The notes beneath the pieces are model-generated. The model worked only from the letters and a program-made list of their open reading frames with translations. It was not told the DNA's origin and did not search any database. Positions 61,193 through 64,000 of a stretch of 64,000 bases of DNA are shown here, in pieces; within the stretch, counting starts at the first letter, position 1; each line of letters begins with the position of its first letter. The position numbers were made by a program, and so were the translations under genes. The stretch comes from Rubrivivax sp. A210 (GTDB taxonomy: Bacteria > Pseudomonadota > Gammaproteobacteria > Burkholderiales > Burkholderiaceae_C): assembly GCF_904426505.1 (NCBI RefSeq), contig NZ_CAJGBN010000056.1:62001-126000 (forward strand), written 5' to 3'.

Positions 61193-64000
61193 TCAAGGCG
61201 GCTTTGCGCCCGCCGTGCGCGCCGCAAAGCCCAGCGCCACCGCGCCGCCTTCGGCCGGGCGCTCGGCCGGCAGATCGACCTGCAGCCGGGCCTCGGCCAC
61301 GCCGGCCGCCAGCAGTGCGGCGCGCACGCCAGCCGCCCTTTGTGTGGCCAGCGCCGGCAGGGCGGCGCCATCCAGCGGCTGCTCGGCGCGCAGCCGCGCC
61401 AGCATCCGCTCGTGCAACGAAGGCTCAGAAGCCGGCGCGGCTCGCAGCACGGCCAGGGCTGGGGCGCCGAAGCGCTGGCCAAAAAGCCGCTCCAGTGCCG
61501 CCTGCGTGCCCCCCTCGGAGGTCACCACCGGGCCCGGCGCTTCGCCCTCGTCCAGCGCGCGGCCTGCGGCCTGGCCGATGTCGCGGCGCAGGGCTTGCTC
61601 GCGCAGCGCCTCGCCATCGGCCGCCGGGTCGTAACCCGGCTGCAGCGCCAGCTGCAGCGCCGGGCGCTGCGCCAGGGCCTGCACCAGCTTGACGATCTTC
61701 TCGCGCTCCGGCGGCGCCAGCCGGGCCTGGCCGGGTTCGAAAGCCACCCCATCCAGCGCTTCGCCGCCACCCCCCGGCAGCAGGGCCGCGAGCGCGCGGA
61801 AGGGCGAGGTGATGACGCGCGTGAGCAGCGTCGTGAAGGCCTTCCAGGCCAGCGCGCCAAAGCCGAACTGGGGGTCGTCCAGGCTCCCCGAGACCGGCAG
61901 GCCGAGATCGATGCGGCCGTCGCCGTCCTGCAGCAGGGCCACAGCCAGGTCCAGCGGCAGATCGGCCGCGCCGGGCGCCTGCACGCGCTCGCCCAGCACC
62001 ATGCGGTCCATCACGACACGGTTCTCACCCTGCAGCTGGCGCTCGGCAATGCGGTATTCGAGGGTCAGCGAGAGCTTGCCCGAGGCGATGCGGCGGCCGG
62101 CAAAGGTGGCGGTATAGGGCGTCAACGAGGTCATCTCGACATTGCGAAAACGCAGCCTCAGGTCCATGAAGGCAGCGGGATCGAAAAGCTGCAGCTGGCC
62201 GTGGAGGCGGGCGTCGCCGAAATCGTCGACGCGGCCGTCCAGTTCCACCGCGGTGCGTGCGCCGGGCGCGTTGGCGATGCCGACGATCTGGCCTTGCAGA
62301 TCGTGGATGCGGGCGCCGAAGGGCAGCACCAGGCTGAGGTCGGAGAAATCGATCTGGCCATGGCTCAGGCGCAGGCGGGCGATGGCGATCTTGAAGGCGC
62401 TGTCGGCAGCGGGCCTTCCGCCAGCGGTGGCCACCGGGCTGGGTGGTGGAGGTGGTGGAGCGGGCGCAGGCGGACCGGCCAGGTCAGGCGAGAGCGCACG
62501 CACCAGGTTGAGTGTGCGGTCCTTGTAGATGGTGAAGGTGCCGCCCAGTCCATCCAGGCGCAGTTCGCCCATGGACAGGCCTGCCTCCGAAACCGCCAGC
62601 GCGGGGGACGACAACTCCTTGAATCCGAACAGGGCGGCGCCAGAGGCGCGCTCGTCCAGCCGCAGCTCTCGCAGCGCGGCACGACCGGCGTACTGCCAGT
62701 GCGCGCCGGCCAGTTGCAGCCGGCCCCGCGCATCCAGGCTGCCGCCACGAAGTGCCAGCGCCGTGTACCGGGCCAGATAGGGCGCGGCCGGCGCCAGCAC
62801 CAGGGCGGCAACATCGAGGTTCAAGTCGAGCGCCGGCCGCCCGGGCCATACCGTGCCACGCGCCGCCAGGCGACCGCCGCTGGCGAGCTTCAGTTGCAGG
62901 GACAGCGGCAGCGGCGCGTCGAGATCGCCATCGAACGCAGCCCATTCGGCCTGCACTTCGCGCAAGACCAGGCTGGCGGCAGGGGTGACGCTGCGGTCGC
63001 CGGCCTTCAGCTCGAAGCCCGCCAGCTTCACCGGGCCGCTGCTGATGCGCCAGGCTGGCGATGGCGTGGCGGCCGGTGGGGCTGGCGGCACGGGCTGTGC
63101 CGGCTGCAGCGCCTGCATGAGCACCAGGCGGCCCTTGGCATCGCGCTCCAGTTCCACCCGCCCGCCCTGCAGTGCCAGCGCCCCCAGGGCCAGGCGGCGC
63201 TCATGCAAGGCCAGGCGGCTGTCGGCCAGCTTCAGGCTGTCCAGCGTGAACCAGGGCAGGCCCGCGCTGGCCAGCTTCAGTCCGCCGGCATCGATGCTCA
63301 GGCCCTCGACCGTGAGGCGGGGCGCGGCGGTATCGAACTCGGCCTCGGCGCGCAGGGCCAGGCCCAGGCGCGCCACTTCGGCTGCCAGCGGCTGGGCCAG
63401 GCTGACATCGTCCAGGCGCAGCGCCAGATCCTTGATGCCGGCTGCGGCCACGCGCAAACGCCAGGGCGGGCCCGGCGACTCGCGGGCGGGCGCGGCGGCC
63501 GGCTGGGGCTTGAGCCAGGCCTGCAGGTCGAGATTGCCGCGCGCATCGCGCTTCAGCGCGAGGTGGCCGCTGTTCAGCGCCAGGCTGTCGATCTCGATGC
63601 GGCGCGCGCCGAGGTCGACGCGGCCGCCGTCCAACGCCAGTTCGCCCAGTGCCAGCGCGGGCTCCTTGGCCTCGCGCCCGTGCACGGCCAGGCCTTGCAG
63701 GCGCAGGCGAATCCTGTCGAGGCTGGCCTCCACCGGCATGCCGGCCGCCTGCACCACACGGTAGGCCATCGCCACGCCCAGCCGTCCCTGCGGCGGCGCA
63801 GTGTCCAGCAGAGTCTGGAGATAAGGCCACAGCGTTTGGAGCGCCAGGCCGTCGAGCTTGACCTCGCCGCTGGCATTCAGGGGCGCCAGCGCCAGGCGGC
63901 CTTCGGCGCTGAGCGTGGCACCGTGCTCGCTGCGCGCCTGCAGGCGGTGGCGGGCCGGCTCGGCGGCAAAGGTAGAGAGGCCTGCGGCGTCGAACTGCAG
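61193..64000 (-). CDS. DUF748/AsmA-like domain protein (5' part outside window)
   Basis: The reading frame stays open to the last base, giving at least 935 residues. It is an AsmA/DUF748-type protein made of beta-strand repeats, probably spanning the periplasm and anchored in the inner membrane by an N-terminus outside the window. C-terminal landmarks are PLDLAVALLQDGDGRIDLGLPVSGSLDDPQFGFG and a late OmpA-like region near VAFEPGQARLAPPEREKI. AsmA-like proteins help move phospholipids between membranes; DUF748 proteins are less studied. An Ala/Pro linker lies near residue 440 of the visible part. Confidence 0.85.
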   Translation of the reverse strand: MQFDAAGLSTFAAEPARHRLQARSEHGATLSAEGRLALAPLNASGEVKLDGLALQTLWPYLQTLLDTAPPQGRLGVAMAYRVVQAAGMPVEASLDRIRLRLQGLAVHGREAKEPALALGELALDGGRVDLGARRIEIDSLALNSGHLALKRDARGNLDLQAWLKPQPAAAPARESPGPPWRLRVAAAGIKDLALRLDDVSLAQPLAAEVARLGLALRAEAEFDTAAPRLTVEGLSIDAGGLKLASAGLPWFTLDSLKLADSRLALHERRLALGALALQGGRVELERDAKGRLVLMQALQPAQPVPPAPPAATPSPAWRISSGPVKLAGFELKAGDRSVTPAASLVLREVQAEWAAFDGDLDAPLPLSLQLKLASGGRLAARGTVWPGRPALDLNLDVAALVLAPAAPYLARYTALALRGGSLDARGRLQLAGAHWQYAGRAALRELRLDERASGAALFGFKELSSPALAVSEAGLSMGELRLDGLGGTFTIYKDRTLNLVRALSPDLAGPPAPAPPPPPPSPVATAGGRPAADSAFKIAIARLRLSHGQIDFSDLSLVLPFGARIHDLQGQIVGIANAPGARTAVELDGRVDDFGDARLHGQLQLFDPAAFMDLRLRFRNVEMTSLTPYTATFAGRRIASGKLSLTLEYRIAERQLQGENRVVMDRMVLGERVQAPGAADLPLDLAVALLQDGDGRIDLGLPVSGSLDDPQFGFGALAWKAFTTLLTRVITSPFRALAALLPGGGGEALDGVAFEPGQARLAPPEREKIVKLVQALAQRPALQLALQPGYDPAADGEALREQALRRDIGQAAGRALDEGEAPGPVVTSEGGTQAALERLFGQRFGAPALAVLRAAPASEPSLHERMLARLRAEQPLDGAALPALATQRAAGVRAALLAAGVAEARLQVDLPAERPAEGGAVALGFAARTAGAKPP

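Overview
The window is dense, GC-rich bacterial chromosome with about 60 protein genes. Gene content and order point to a betaproteobacterium of the order Burkholderiales, probably near the Rubrivivax/Leptothrix/Ideonella/Roseateles group; this is inferred from protein style and synteny, not from a search. The supporting traits are rpsO-pnp, a full isc operon, intracellular PHB depolymerase, zapA followed by 6S RNA and an EVE-domain gene, rpsU-yqeY, and a TakP-type TRAP transporter. No rRNA, tRNA, insertion sequence, prophage or CRISPR array was seen. Both ends cut genes.

Layout. 1-7 kb (mostly minus): quinone oxidoreductase fragment, pnp, rpsO, aminotransferase, periplasmic binding protein, tsaD. 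7.1-10.8 kb (plus): an acyl-CoA ligase overlapping a ThDP-dependent lyase, then a structured tail and terminator. 10.8-16.3 kb (minus): iscR-iscS-iscU-iscA-hscB-hscA-fdx, preceded by a clear type 1 IscR site. 16.3-19 kb: low-molecular-weight phosphatase and uvrB. 19-25.2 kb (plus): aromatic aminotransferase, phaZ with a PhaR-like operator, rnfB, nth, a zapB-like gene, zapA, 6S RNA, EVE protein, TauE/SafE permease. 25.2-28 kb: a PAS-GGDEF protein with a destroyed active site, rpsU, yqeY, a small phosphatase-like protein. 28-31.5 kb: 2-oxoacid TRAP transporter, with the binding protein convergent to the permeases. 31.6-39.1 kb: a protein kinase fused to a universal-stress domain, metallophosphoesterase, pmbA, darP, mog, cysE, trmJ, suhB.

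39.1-43.7 kb (minus) is a tightly coupled six-gene operon: the two subunits of a molybdenum hydroxylase followed by soxX, soxY, soxZ and soxA, with no soxB or soxCD. 43.8-51.9 kb is a signalling block: LuxR-type regulator, Aer-like chemoreceptor, REC-HD-GYP protein and a 1441-residue hybrid histidine kinase with MASE1, PAS, REC and HPt domains. 51.9-56.7 kb holds purU, a CsoR-family repressor overlapping a SLAC1/TehA-family channel, a DUF1080 lipoprotein, a glycerophosphodiesterase and an unknown gene. 56.9-61.2 kb is a KdpD-like kinase without the N-terminal KdpD domain, KdpE and the K+ transporter Kup, with a shared 15-bp motif before kdpD and before kup. The window ends in a large DUF748/AsmA-like protein.

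The strongest leads are the Kup-linked KdpDE system with its shared motif, the molybdenum hydroxylase-sox operon with an atypical SoxY tail, the acyl-CoA ligase/ThDP lyase pair that could carry out alpha-oxidation, and the PhaR-like operator before phaZ. Translational coupling by ATGA, GTGA and TTGA overlaps is unusually common, and several genes start with GTG or TTG.
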